Origin: an uncultured Oscillospiraceae bacterium
GTDB lineage: Bacteria > Bacillota > Clostridia > Oscillospirales > Oscillospiraceae
NCBI GenBank assembly: GCA_934573855.1
Contig: CAKTMF010000002.1
Location: 124,001-188,000, forward strand
Direction of reading: 5' to 3'
Length of the DNA: 64,000 nt
Positions 41,298-50,187 of the stretch are shown in pieces. Below the pieces are notes generated by a model that worked only from the letters and a program-made list of their open reading frames with translations, was not told where the DNA came from and did no database searches. Position numbers and translations under genes: made by a program. Position 1 is the first letter of the stretch. Each line of letters opens with the position of its first letter.

Positions 41298-41933
41298 GTG
41301 AGCTTTTTCCTCTCGGACAGCACCATCGGGATATCCATGTGGATCATCCTTCTCTCCCTGCTTGAATGCACGACGGTCACGCTCTTTTTTATCGGCTGCG
41401 TGTACTATGTCAGGGTCGCGAAAAAGAAGGGCAGCAGGCTCAGCGCCGCGCTTGCCTCGGTGTCGACGGCGCTCGCGTTCATCGGCGGCTTCCCCAACGC
41501 CCTCGACAAGATATCGCGTACACTGTTCTCCTACGATCTGTGGTTCAACTCGACGTGGATGTTCTTCTTCGTCGGGATAAGCTACATATCGCTCTTCGTC
41601 TCGGCGCTGTGCCTGAACAAAAAGACGAAGGGTACTCCCCTCCTCTCCGTCGTCCCCGCGTTCCATAAGCCGATGAAGTACGTCTCCATGCTTTTCGCCG
41701 CGGTGGGCATGACCGGGTTTTATATCACGATGTTCATAAACGCGCGCAGGGTCATGGGCAGATACGCGCTCCTCTACCTCGTCACCTTCCTCACCACGGC
41801 GTTTTTGGTGGTGTTCTCGGCGGTGGGGAGCTTCACGACCGTGTGGCCGAACATCATCGCCCAGATAGTCAACAGCGCGGGCTATGCCGCCCTCATCATC
41901 GCCAACAAAAAGCTCCTCGAGAAAACGGCCTGA
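41298..41933 (+). CDS. Six-helix membrane protein, unknown
   Basis: 211 residues from the GTG at 41298 (AAAGGAG ten bases upstream). About six hydrophobic segments (ISMWIILLSLLECTTVTLFF, LASVSTALAFIGGF, WMFFFVGISYISLFVSALC, YVSMLFAAVGMTGFYITMFI, LLYLVTFLTTAFLVVFSAV, IIAQIVNSAGYAALIIA) joined by short basic loops. No catalytic or transport motif seen and no family recognised. Followed after about 110 bases by an HTH-membrane regulator gene on the same strand. Confidence 0.6.
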   Translation: MSFFLSDSTIGISMWIILLSLLECTTVTLFFIGCVYYVRVAKKKGSRLSAALASVSTALAFIGGFPNALDKISRTLFSYDLWFNSTWMFFFVGISYISLFVSALCLNKKTKGTPLLSVVPAFHKPMKYVSMLFAAVGMTGFYITMFINARRVMGRYALLYLVTFLTTAFLVVFSAVGSFTTVWPNIIAQIVNSAGYAALIIANKKLLEKTA

Positions 41934-42044
41934 GCGTAAAAAAATCAAACGCAACCGCCGGTTGACACATTTCAAGCCCCGTTTGGTGGCAGGCAACCGC
42001 CGCAAGCTGTACTATCGGTGCCATCAAGCACAGGAGGGAAAAAC

Positions 42045-43031
42045 ATGATATTAGCAGACAAGATAATCGAAGAGCGCAAGAAGCTCGGCCTTTCTCAGGA
42101 GGAGCTTGCCGATAAGCTGGCCGTTTCACGTCAGGCCGTGTCCAAATGGGAGAACGCGCAGTCCATCCCCGATCTGCAGAAGATCGTGGCAATGTCGCAG
42201 CTCTTCTCCGTCAGCACCGATTACCTTTTGAAGGATGAAATGGAGACCGCGGTCGTGACCGAATGCGGCGCGGACGAGGACAGAGAGGTCCGCCGCGTGA
42301 GCATGGAGGAGGCGAACGATTTTCTCTCCGCCATGGAGCAGAAGGGCAGGACCGTCGCGCTGGGCGTGATGCTGTGCATATTCTCCCTGGTGCTGCTCGT
42401 ATTCCTCGCCGGGCTTTCACAGGCGAAGGTAGCCGGTATCACAGAGACGACCGCCTGCGCCGTCGGCCTTGCCGCGTTTCTCCTTCTTATCGCCGCCGCC
42501 GTTTACCTCTTCATCCAGAACGCGAGCCGGACGGAGCGCTTCAAGTACCTTGAAAAAGAGGTGTTTGAAACGGCCTACGGCGTCTCCGGACTCGTGAAGG
42601 AGAAAAAGGCCTCCTTTGAGCCGGTATACACGAGATACCTCTCGCTCGGCATAGTCCTCTGCCTCCTCTCCCCGCTGCCGCTGATCGTGGGGGCCGTTAT
42701 CTATGAAAAGTCGGAGCTGCTGGCGGTCAGCCTGACGGCGCTGCTGCTGTGCGTTATCGCGGTCGGCGTGTACATGATCGTCCGCGTCTCGACGGTGAAG
42801 GAGAGCTTCCGTATACTTCTTCAGGAGGGCGAGTACAACAAGGCCGACAAGAAAAACCCCGTCGCCGGTACGGTCAACACCATCTACTGGGGTCTTGCCC
42901 TGACCGTATACCTCGCGTGGAGCTTCATTACGATGGACTGGGGCTACACATGGATAGTCTGGCCCATCGCGGGCGTGCTGTGCGCGCCGGTGATCATGAC
43001 CGCCAAGCTCATCGGCGACAGGAACAGGTGA
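42045..43031 (+). CDS. XRE-family HTH protein fused to membrane domain
   Basis: 328 residues from the ATG at 42045 (CAGGAGGG upstream). Residues 1-65 are a classical HTH_3 domain: KIIEERKKLGLSQEELADKL, AVSRQAVSKWENAQSIPDL. After an acidic linker come about six hydrophobic segments in two groups (VALGVMLCIFSLVLLVFLAG, and pairs up to YLAWSFITMDW and IVWPIAGVLCAPVIMTAKLI). HTH-plus-membrane proteins of this type are common in Clostridia and are thought to tie transcription to envelope state; the target is unknown. The sequence CAACCGCCG occurs twice just upstream (41951 and 41994), a possible binding site. Confidence 0.82.
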   Translation: MILADKIIEERKKLGLSQEELADKLAVSRQAVSKWENAQSIPDLQKIVAMSQLFSVSTDYLLKDEMETAVVTECGADEDREVRRVSMEEANDFLSAMEQKGRTVALGVMLCIFSLVLLVFLAGLSQAKVAGITETTACAVGLAAFLLLIAAAVYLFIQNASRTERFKYLEKEVFETAYGVSGLVKEKKASFEPVYTRYLSLGIVLCLLSPLPLIVGAVIYEKSELLAVSLTALLLCVIAVGVYMIVRVSTVKESFRILLQEGEYNKADKKNPVAGTVNTIYWGLALTVYLAWSFITMDWGYTWIVWPIAGVLCAPVIMTAKLIGDRNR

Positions 43032-43111
43032 CCGCGAATATACGGTCTGCGAGGTCGACCTCAAATGACTCCCGCGCGGAAAACTCGGCAGAAAAGTTTT
43101 CAAAATCGGGA

Positions 43112-43140
43112 TTGTTTGGCCGGAAAAAGTATGCTATAAT
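43112..43140 (+). promoter_or_regulatory. Promoter of the phosphate acyltransferase gene
   Basis: TTGTTT, 17-base spacer, TATAAT, 45 bases before the ATG. Confidence 0.65.
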
Positions 43141-43185
43141 CCCTGTAACGAGTAAAAACACCATACTTGTCAAGGAGGAAACATC

Positions 43186-44106
43186 ATGGCCAGAGATTAC
43201 CCCAAGGAATTTGAGCCGATCGTCGCCAAGGCAAGATCGCTGGGCAAGCCCATGCGCGTTGCCGTCGCGGCCGCCAATTCCGAAAACATACTCCGCGGAG
43301 TTTTCGCGGCGGAGGACGACGGGTTCGTAAAGCCCATTCTCGTCGGCAACGAGGATAAGATACGCGCCGTCGTTAACGCCATCGGCGAGGGCGGGCGCGA
43401 GCTTGACATCCACGGCGTGTTCGGCGGAGACAACCCCGTCCAGTACGCCATCGAGATGATAAATTCCGGCGACGCGGACACTCTCATGCGCGGCAACTGC
43501 CAGACCAGAGACTATCTTCTCCCCGTACTCAACAAGGCAAACCACCTCATCGAGGACGACGCTCTCGTCACCCATGTGGTGTTCCTGAAGGTCCCCGGCT
43601 ATGAGAAGGTACTGGCGATCTCGGACGTCACGCTCCTCATAAATCCCGACCTTGCCGAGCGCAAGCAGGTGCTGCTGAACATGGTCGACGCGATGAAGAT
43701 ACTCGACATCGAACACCCCAACATCGCGCTCCTGACGATGGTGGAGAAGCCCTGCTTCCACATGCGCGACACCGTCGAGGCGCAGACCCTCGTGGCAAAG
43801 CACAAGAAATACCCCATCGCCGACTGCAACATCGCCGGCCCCATCTCCTATGACCTCATCATGAGCAAGGAAGCGGCGCGGCTCAAGGAATACGACTGCC
43901 CCTACTGCGGCGAGTTCGACGGTATCGTCGTGCCGAACCTCATGGCGGGCAACCTGCTGGTCAAGGTGCTGATGAACAACGCGGGCGCGGTGGGCTTCGG
44001 CCTCCTCACCGGCGCAAAGATACCCATCGCCATCAGCGGCAGGAGCGACGCTCCCGAGCAGACCTATCTCTCCCTCGCCGCCTGCGCCGCAAAGCTGGTA
44101 AAGTAA
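43186..44106 (+). CDS. Phosphate acetyl/butyryltransferase family enzyme (Ptb-like)
   Basis: 306 residues of the Pta/Ptb fold, which swaps CoA for phosphate on an acyl group. Visible family stretches are VAVAAANSENILRGVFAAED, SGDADTLMRGNCQTRDYL, ISDVTLLINPDLAERKQVLL, and the C-terminal FDGIVVPNLMAGNLLVKVL with GAKIPIAISGRSDAPEQTYL. Length and these motifs fit phosphate butyryltransferase better than acetyltransferase (about 330), but the acyl group cannot be fixed from sequence. No butyrate kinase gene is adjacent. Strong AAGGAGG ribosome site. Confidence 0.85.
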   Translation: MARDYPKEFEPIVAKARSLGKPMRVAVAAANSENILRGVFAAEDDGFVKPILVGNEDKIRAVVNAIGEGGRELDIHGVFGGDNPVQYAIEMINSGDADTLMRGNCQTRDYLLPVLNKANHLIEDDALVTHVVFLKVPGYEKVLAISDVTLLINPDLAERKQVLLNMVDAMKILDIEHPNIALLTMVEKPCFHMRDTVEAQTLVAKHKKYPIADCNIAGPISYDLIMSKEAARLKEYDCPYCGEFDGIVVPNLMAGNLLVKVLMNNAGAVGFGLLTGAKIPIAISGRSDAPEQTYLSLAACAAKLVK

Positions 44107-44128
44107 ATATACCGCGCGAAAGCGCATA

Positions 44129-44159
44129 AAAACAGGCACCCGCAAAGGGTGCCTGTTTT
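44129..44159 (+). terminator. Intrinsic terminator after the acyltransferase gene
   Basis: AACAGGCACCC, loop GCAAA, GGGTGCCTGTTTTC. A second hairpin without a T run (CGGCCCCGG...CCGGGGCCG) follows at about 44168-44202. Confidence 0.88.
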
Positions 44160-44223
44160 CGTGTCCCCACGGCCCCGGTGAGCGTCAGGCTCCGCCGGGG
44201 CCGCGTGTATTTCCGGCGCTGCG

Positions 44224-45441
44224 TTACAGCACATAGTCGGCGGCGTTGATGACCTTGGTGTCGAGCGCGCCCTTGAGGCCGCCCATAACGTCATTCATCA
44301 TCTCGCCGACGCCGTTCTCCGCGCCGCCTATGTGGCCGACGTCGCTGCATACCATGGCGACCGCGTCCTCAAGCTCCGCGCTGCACTTGACTATACCGCA
44401 GTCCTCGATGTACAGCCGCTCGGTGATAAGCTCCTTGGGGACGTCGGGGTCGATGGCCACCACGCCGCAGTCGATGACGTCGATACCCTGCGGCTGCTGC
44501 TCGAGCATCCATTTTGTGACCCTGACGAGCGGCTTATCCTCCATGACCGCCCCTCTGCGTCTCGCGGTCTTTATCTCCCCCGCGATATCGCTGAGCGCCG
44601 AGAGCAGCTTATCTTTGAACGCCTCCGGCACCTTCGCGTCCCCGCGGACGTTCAGGTACGCGAGCTTTTCGAGCGCGCCGCCGTCCTCGGGTACGGTCAC
44701 GTCGCCGATAACGTACAGCTTGTCTCCGTAGCGGCGCAGGGCGTCGCCGTCGAGCGTGACGTCGTCCGTGACCACGGCGGTGCCGTCGGGGACGACGACG
44801 ATGTCCGTCTTTTCGTCGATGAGAGCGATGAGCGCCTCCGCCTTGGACTCGGCGACGATCGCCTCTCTGGTGCTGAAGCTCACGCCCTTGGCCTTGAGCT
44901 TTTCCGCGTCAAGCGCGGGGTCGACCATTATCATGCGCTTGCCGGACCAGTAGAGGGCGCTCTTCGTGCGCAGCTCGAACAGACGGTCGATGACGGCGTT
45001 GCGCTTGAGGACTATCGCGCCGTCCGGGTAGCAGGAGACGGCGCCGTTGACCTTCACGCCGCGCAGCTTCGCGTAGATGCTCTCGGGGCAGGTGAGAAGC
45101 CCGTTCACATACATGCCCGCACACTGCCCGAGCTGCTTTTCCGTGTCGGGGCCGATGGTGAGAGAGCCGTTGACGACCATGTAATACTTCGACCCGGGGA
45201 CAGCGTCGCCGGCCTTTATCTCGGCCCCGCCGTCGACGGTGCGCAGCTCTGCATCGTCCTCTGCTTCAAGAACATCGGCGCAGTTGAGTGTGAGCGGCAG
45301 CCTGCTCATGACAGCCTTCGCGTTGGGGCCGGACAGCACCGTGGCGCAGTTGACGGTGATCTGCTCGTAGTGGGAATAGTTTTCCTCGAGTATCTTTCTC
45401 GCGTCGCAGGTCGCGCAGTTGACGATCAATTTCTTAGCCAT
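44224..45441 (-). CDS. Repetitive beta-helix-like protein downstream of ECF sigma factor
   Basis: 405 residues, no signal peptide or membrane segment. The N-terminal 150 residues repeat a short strand-turn pattern (LIVNCATCDARKI, ITVNCATVLSGPNA, LTLNCADVLEAED, MVVNGSLTIGPD, MYVNGLLTCPES, VKVNGAVSCYPD), and weaker copies appear later (LYVIGDVTVPED, LNVRGDAKVPE, GVVAIDPDV, LYIEDCGIVKC). This looks like a right-handed beta-solenoid as in bactofilins, though I do not recognise the family. It starts after ACGGAGGAAACG and lies 14 bases downstream of the sigma gene, so it may be its target, scaffold or regulator. Confidence 0.65.
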   Translation of the reverse strand: MAKKLIVNCATCDARKILEENYSHYEQITVNCATVLSGPNAKAVMSRLPLTLNCADVLEAEDDAELRTVDGGAEIKAGDAVPGSKYYMVVNGSLTIGPDTEKQLGQCAGMYVNGLLTCPESIYAKLRGVKVNGAVSCYPDGAIVLKRNAVIDRLFELRTKSALYWSGKRMIMVDPALDAEKLKAKGVSFSTREAIVAESKAEALIALIDEKTDIVVVPDGTAVVTDDVTLDGDALRRYGDKLYVIGDVTVPEDGGALEKLAYLNVRGDAKVPEAFKDKLLSALSDIAGEIKTARRRGAVMEDKPLVRVTKWMLEQQPQGIDVIDCGVVAIDPDVPKELITERLYIEDCGIVKCSAELEDAVAMVCSDVGHIGGAENGVGEMMNDVMGGLKGALDTKVINAADYVL

Positions 45442-45455
45442 ATTCGTTTCCTCCG

Positions 45456-45938
45456 TTATAGATCAAGATTTTTCAGGAATTTGCGGGTGCGTGACAGTTT
45501 TGAACGGACCGTTCCGGGCTGGAGATCAAGCATTCGGGATATCTCCTCGGCCGAGTAGCCGTCGAAGTACCTGAGCTGAAAGACGGCTCTGTCCTGCGGC
45601 GCGAGGCTCTGGAGCAGCATGGCGTTTTCGACCTCCTGCATGCCCTGATCCTCCGCGCACTCGCTCCGGCAGCTCTGCAGATATTCGCTCTCGAGCGCGG
45701 CGCGGCGGCAGCGGTCAAAAAACAGGTTCTTGAATGTGCGGAACAGCCATGCCCGCCGCTTGCTTCCGGACAGCTCCTCGACGGTCTGCGCGTTCATGAG
45801 CGCGCGTACAAAGGTCTCCTGCACAAGGTCCTCGGCAAGCTCCCGGCTCCCGCTCATGTGCGTGCCGAAGGCTACAAGCTCTTTGTAATGCTCCTCATAG
45901 AGTTCTTCCCACAAGGCTTTCGTCCCTCCCTTCTGCAC
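45456..45938 (-). CDS. ECF-type RNA polymerase sigma factor
   Basis: About 160 residues. Region 2: LVAFGTHMSGSRELAEDLVQ followed by ETFVRAL, and RRAWLFRTFKNLFFDRCRR; region 4: LAPQDRAVFQLRYFDGYSAE and MLDLQPGTVRSKLSRTRKFL. The GTG at 45938 is in frame, but a GGAGGG run lies inside it and points to the TTG at 45914 (LWEELYEE) as a likely true start. No gene with an anti-sigma zinc motif or membrane anchor follows; instead the next gene encodes the beta-helix-like protein. Confidence 0.9.
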   Translation of the reverse strand: MQKGGTKALWEELYEEHYKELVAFGTHMSGSRELAEDLVQETFVRALMNAQTVEELSGSKRRAWLFRTFKNLFFDRCRRAALESEYLQSCRSECAEDQGMQEVENAMLLQSLAPQDRAVFQLRYFDGYSAEEISRMLDLQPGTVRSKLSRTRKFLKNLDL

Positions 45939-45987
45939 AGATAACGAACGGCGGGCGGAAAATGCTGCACGCCGCGCAAAAATTTTT

Positions 45988-46022
45988 TAAGAAAAATGCG
46001 GGAGGTCACCGCTCCCGCATTT
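45988..46022 (-). terminator. Terminator of the restriction-modification operon
   Basis: AAATGCGGGAG and CTCCCGCATTT arms; on the minus strand it is followed by TTCTT. It separates the endonuclease gene from the sigma factor gene. Confidence 0.8.
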
Positions 46023-46056
46023 ATATGGTCCCCTCTCCGGCCGCAAAGGGTCCGGG

Positions 46057-48021
46057 CTACACACGGATACAGGCGCCGTACCACTCGTGCGGCGGAAGCT
46101 CTGATCTGAACGCCGCTTCAAACATCGGATACAGCTCTCTGTAAGTTTTCCCTTCCGCCACGATCTTTTTCAGCTCGGCCGTCCTCAGCGGGATTATCTT
46201 CATCCCGGCCACGGACCTTGAATAGTCCTGCGGATCGTAAAACGGAGTTGTTTTCCTGCCGCGAAAGTCAGCGATAACGTTAATATCGAGATAGTTTGAG
46301 ACGAAAACGCAGTAGGAATCCGCATTGCCGGTACGCAGCAGGTGTCTCCCCAGATGTCTCGAAACGGGTTCCATTTCCATCCTGCGCTGATTCGTGCTGT
46401 CGGCAAGCGTCGCTTCGAGCAGGAGCGTATGCTCCGGATAGCTCTCCGCCGCTTCGTATTCGTATACTATGTCGGCCTCTCCGCCGGCGGCGTGCGTTTT
46501 CGGCAGCAGGTCGGCGTCGAGCGAAAGCTTCATATAGTCGAGTATCCTTCCGCGTCTTTCGCTCACCTTGTACCACAGGATGCCCAGCACATATTCAAAG
46601 ATGGTAGGTATATCGGCGTTATCGGTCACCATGGCTCTGATCTCGGCGTCGCTCCTGCGCTCGAAGCAGTCGAGCAGCGTCAGCAGCTCAGCGTCGGTAA
46701 ATTTCGTGTCGATAAGGTGCTGCAGCCTCCTGTAGCGCACGTCCTCCAGCGCCTCCCGCGCGGAGCGCATGTCGGAGACGGCAACGCCGAGCTCCTCGCC
46801 GATCCCGGCGGCAACGACCTCATCGCTGACGGCAAGGGCGGCGGATATGTCCGAAATGGCGCAGTCCTCGTACAGCAGCCCCGACGGAGTGAATGCCTCA
46901 GAATAAAGGCTTTGCATTGCCGGCTTGAAGAAATGCCGGGGCGCGATGTCGAGCCTGACGGTACCGTCCTCGAACAAAACGATGTCCGTCGTCCTGATGT
47001 ACCGGCGGTTCAGGTCAAGGTAATCCGCCAGCGTGGCCTTTGCCTTGAAGAGGTGCATGGTATTGAAGAACTCCCTTTTGAAGCTCTCCTCGTCCGTGAC
47101 ATCGTCGAACACGCCGGGTCTCAGGTGCGCCGCGGGGTCCTTCCTGATCGCCGCGGCGGACGCGGTATCGAAAAGATAGCCGCGCCACCAGCTCCCGATG
47201 TTTATTTTCCCGGCGGCAAGATACACCAACGGTATGCATTCAGTCCTTTTATTTACGAACGTCTCGAACAGCGCGTTATAGAGCGCGCAGTACGGTCTGT
47301 CGTACCGCCTGCTCTTTCTGTTGAAGCCTATTTCGCATATAAGCTCCTCCGTCACCTCGTTTTCAAGGAGATATGTCAGCGCCGCTTTGTAGTTGGGCAT
47401 ATCCAGCAGTCGGCCCGTGATGATGTCGTCGACGGAGGTGTTCCCGGCGCGCAGCTCCCCGATGCCTCGGGCGATCTCCTCCGTTTCTCTTTCGCCGATA
47501 CACAGCGGCAGCAGGTATGTATACTCGTCAAGCGTCAGATAGCCGAACCTGTCGAGCAGATGCAGCAGCACCAGAAACGGGCGGACGGTGTGTCCGTCCA
47601 CGGTGTAGTATGTTTTCAGCAGCTGCTTTAGATAAATATAGCTGTCTCTGGCTATCCCGAGCCGGCCGTCGGGAGAAAAATCGCCCTCGGCGCTGATCCT
47701 CAGCAGGGCCTTCCCGGCATTGGTCAGTCTTCTGCCGCCGTCTATCAGCCCGATGTCGACCAGCCCGGAGGTCTTTTCGCGCCCGTCCTTGGGCTTGTTC
47801 CCGGCCTCTCCCTCGACAAAGCCCTTTGCGCGCATAAAGTCATAGTAGCGCGTCTGCAGCGCTGCGTTCCCCGCCCATGTCTCGTTTCTGTTTTCATCGA
47901 GCGTCCAGAACTCATCCAGCAGCGCGAGCTGTTCCTCGATCGTCTTGTTGAAGTTCTTTGTCCGGAAGCTCGTCGTACCGAGGCTCCAGCAATAGCTCCT
48001 GTACGCAAGTGCATTCGGCAT
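46057..48021 (-). CDS. AlwI-family type IIS restriction endonuclease
   Basis: 654 residues. The start YRSYCWSLGTTSFRTKNFNK with TIEEQLALLDEFW is the hallmark opening of the AlwI group (AlwI cuts outside GGATC). The C-terminal half carries a PD-(D/E)xK-type core: GGEADIVYEYEAAESYPEHT and LLLEATLADSTNQRRMEMEP, with conserved Asp, Glu and downstream Glu/Arg. Specificity cannot be confirmed here but a GGATC-like asymmetric site is expected. Third and last gene of the operon after two adenine methylase genes. Base composition is lower in GC than the neighbours, which fits horizontal transfer. Confidence 0.88.
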   Translation of the reverse strand: MPNALAYRSYCWSLGTTSFRTKNFNKTIEEQLALLDEFWTLDENRNETWAGNAALQTRYYDFMRAKGFVEGEAGNKPKDGREKTSGLVDIGLIDGGRRLTNAGKALLRISAEGDFSPDGRLGIARDSYIYLKQLLKTYYTVDGHTVRPFLVLLHLLDRFGYLTLDEYTYLLPLCIGERETEEIARGIGELRAGNTSVDDIITGRLLDMPNYKAALTYLLENEVTEELICEIGFNRKSRRYDRPYCALYNALFETFVNKRTECIPLVYLAAGKINIGSWWRGYLFDTASAAAIRKDPAAHLRPGVFDDVTDEESFKREFFNTMHLFKAKATLADYLDLNRRYIRTTDIVLFEDGTVRLDIAPRHFFKPAMQSLYSEAFTPSGLLYEDCAISDISAALAVSDEVVAAGIGEELGVAVSDMRSAREALEDVRYRRLQHLIDTKFTDAELLTLLDCFERRSDAEIRAMVTDNADIPTIFEYVLGILWYKVSERRGRILDYMKLSLDADLLPKTHAAGGEADIVYEYEAAESYPEHTLLLEATLADSTNQRRMEMEPVSRHLGRHLLRTGNADSYCVFVSNYLDINVIADFRGRKTTPFYDPQDYSRSVAGMKIIPLRTAELKKIVAEGKTYRELYPMFEAAFRSELPPHEWYGACIRV

Positions 48022-48034
48022 GTCCGTATCCCTC

Positions 48035-48952
48035 TCAGTAATTGATTATCAGTACCTCTTCCGAGGAGGACGTTCTGTCCTTCGTTTGATAATTTGAGTT
48101 TGAATAGCTGTAGTCGAGCGGTACGGCCCTGTATCTGTCCGGGTTTTTCCCGAGCCACTCCAACAGAATGCCGTTCTCCCTGCCCTTGCTCCTGAGTACG
48201 TTCGAGAGCGCGAAGCGGATGCTCCGGCCGTCCAGCTCATCCAAAAGCGCGTACAGGTCTCTTTCGTCGGTCTCGTCCCAGCCACCCCGCTCGTTATAAG
48301 CCGCGCAGGTTATCAGATAAGGGGGGTCCGCGTAGACAAAGTCCCGCGGCGTCAGCGCGGAGATGTCAAGCTCCCTGAAATCGCGGCAGGTGAAGGTGCA
48401 GCTCTGCTCCCGGAGCCTGTCGATAAAGGCGGCGAGCTTCCGCTCCATCGCCCTGTTGAAGTCCCTTTTCCCGACCGGGAGATTGAACTCGCCGCGGGAA
48501 TTGAACCTGATCTGATTATTAAAGGCGTACACGATCAGCACATAAAGCATGAGATAGCCGTGTTCATCAAGGCCGCCGGCTCGCCGCCGATTAAAGTCCG
48601 CGCGCAGTCTCAGGTACCCTTCCCTGTTATACCCGCCGAGGCCCCCGCCGCTCTCGCAGCCGTAAAACGCGTATCCGTTCCTGCTGCTGAGGGAGAGGCC
48701 GTAGCGCTCTATGACGGCGCAGACCCCGTCCATAACCGCCTCTCTGCCGAGCGTTCTGAAGGTCCCGTACAGACCGATCAGCTCCTCGTTGAGGTCATTG
48801 TATATGACCCGGCCGCATTCGGCATTGACGCCGACATTGCATCCGCCGCAGAACAGGTCCGCAAAAACGTCTATGTCCTTCGGGAACAGCGGCAATATCT
48901 GCGGCAGCAATTTATACTTGCCGCCGGTATAGTTGAGCGGTGAACATATCAT
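48035..48952 (-). CDS. DNA adenine methyltransferase, Dam family (M2 of the AlwI-like system)
   Basis: 305 residues. SAM-binding motif I region NYTGGKYKLLPQILPLFPKD followed by VFADLFCGGCNVGVN; catalytic motif IV DPPYLIT, preceded by DFVYA. This is the alpha-class layout of Dam/EcoRV-type N6-adenine methylases. The C-terminus ends NYQTKDRTSSSEEVLIINY. One of two methylases needed because an asymmetric site requires a separate enzyme for each strand. Overlaps the upstream methylase by four bases. Confidence 0.93.
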   Translation of the reverse strand: MICSPLNYTGGKYKLLPQILPLFPKDIDVFADLFCGGCNVGVNAECGRVIYNDLNEELIGLYGTFRTLGREAVMDGVCAVIERYGLSLSSRNGYAFYGCESGGGLGGYNREGYLRLRADFNRRRAGGLDEHGYLMLYVLIVYAFNNQIRFNSRGEFNLPVGKRDFNRAMERKLAAFIDRLREQSCTFTCRDFRELDISALTPRDFVYADPPYLITCAAYNERGGWDETDERDLYALLDELDGRSIRFALSNVLRSKGRENGILLEWLGKNPDRYRAVPLDYSYSNSNYQTKDRTSSSEEVLIINY

Positions 48953-49998
48953 TGCGGTCTGCTCCCATCAAAGCAAGTGCAGAGAAAAAGTCTTTCGGCG
49001 TTTTCCGTTATGTCGGATCTTCCTGTGGTAAACGCCTTATAGCTCTCCTCAAAAACTTTTACGTTCCCCTTCCGGCTCAGTATCCTCATGATATCCTCGT
49101 CGGAGATCTTGGCATTGGAGCGGCTGTTGCCCTTTTCGGCCATATTGTTGTACGAAAGCAGGATATATCCGGCCTTTATGTCGTTTATCAGCGTCTCAAA
49201 CGCCTTTGCCGCGCCGATGGTGCAGTATTTGCTTTTCAGGCCGCTTCGGTCCATTTTTTTCGCGACGCCGAAAACCTCGGGCTTTTCCCAGCGCGCGACG
49301 TTCTCGAGCAGATGATATGTGTCGCAGTACTGCCTTGAGTTATACGGAGGATCGATATACACAAGGTCCGCCTCTATCCTCTTGACGAGATTATTCGCAT
49401 CCTCGTTGAAGCACAGGTTCCGCGGGTCGTTCCGCACATCCGCCTCCGGGACGCAAAGCTCGAGCGAGCCTTCAAAGCCGGCGCCCTTTCTGTATGCATC
49501 GTAATGCCCGCAGGTCACGGCGATCTTATCCATCGCGTACAGCAGCGACGTTATCAATATCGCCCTCTCGCGCTTGTTCAGTTTCCCCTTTTTATAGTTC
49601 TGCTCTATGTCCTCGCGGATAAAGCCGATCCTTGCGCAGTCCCTCCTGCTGAAATATGTATCCGCAAAATTGACCGTCATGTAATTCTCGCCGCAGTCTG
49701 TCCGCGCGTTGTACCCGATGACATAGCCGATAATTTTCTGCCTGTCATAGCCTTCCGCCCCGAACCACGCGTAATTGCAGATGTAGTTGCTGTACATGAG
49801 GTCGTTGGTGATGAGAGCCTTGTCCGAAAAGGCTGATGCGACGGCTCCGGTACCCGAAAAAATATCGGCTACCGTTTCGATCCCTCCGCATTCGGCATCC
49901 ACGACGCCTCTGATGAACGAGGTCAGCTTGTATTTATTGCCCAAATAGCGTCTGTTGTATATCAATGAGGTCTTATAGCTCATTTCATCTGCGCCCAT
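48949..49998 (-). CDS. DNA adenine methyltransferase (M1 of the AlwI-like system)
   Basis: 349 residues. Motif I region NRRYLGNKYKLTSFIRGVVD then VADIFSGTGAVASAFSD; motif IV YIDPPYNSRQYCDTYHLLEN. A D12-class/N6-adenine methylase distinct from its neighbour, as in AlwI and related type IIS systems where each methylase modifies one strand. First gene of the R-M operon, so modification is made before restriction. The ATG at 49998 has GGGGGA upstream; a second ATG at 49983 is possible. Confidence 0.92.
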   Translation of the reverse strand: MGADEMSYKTSLIYNRRYLGNKYKLTSFIRGVVDAECGGIETVADIFSGTGAVASAFSDKALITNDLMYSNYICNYAWFGAEGYDRQKIIGYVIGYNARTDCGENYMTVNFADTYFSRRDCARIGFIREDIEQNYKKGKLNKRERAILITSLLYAMDKIAVTCGHYDAYRKGAGFEGSLELCVPEADVRNDPRNLCFNEDANNLVKRIEADLVYIDPPYNSRQYCDTYHLLENVARWEKPEVFGVAKKMDRSGLKSKYCTIGAAKAFETLINDIKAGYILLSYNNMAEKGNSRSNAKISDEDIMRILSRKGNVKVFEESYKAFTTGRSDITENAERLFLCTCFDGSRPQ

Positions 49999-50156
49999 CG
50001 CGAGTCCCCCGCCGATACTTCTTCTTTATTTTTATTTTACACGGTGTTCTGCCCGATAAATCGGACCTGCTGATATACCGCCTCTATTATATTATACCTC
50101 GGCTTTGCGGCTTTTTCAACCGATCATGCCGAATCGCCGGCCCGGGAAATTTCCCG

Positions 50157-50185
50157 TTGACAAGCGCGGCGCGCCGTATTATAAT
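50157..50185 (+). promoter_or_regulatory. Promoter of the MarR-TauE/SafE operon
   Basis: TTGACA, 17-base GC-rich spacer, TATAAT: a full consensus in both hexamers. Confidence 0.85.
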
Positions 50186-50187
50186 AC

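Noticed and set aside
46057..49998. Phage-defence system beyond R-M, such as BREX or DISARM, around the methylases
   Set aside because: Only M-M-R genes are present; no ATPase, helicase, PLD or PglZ-type genes on either side.
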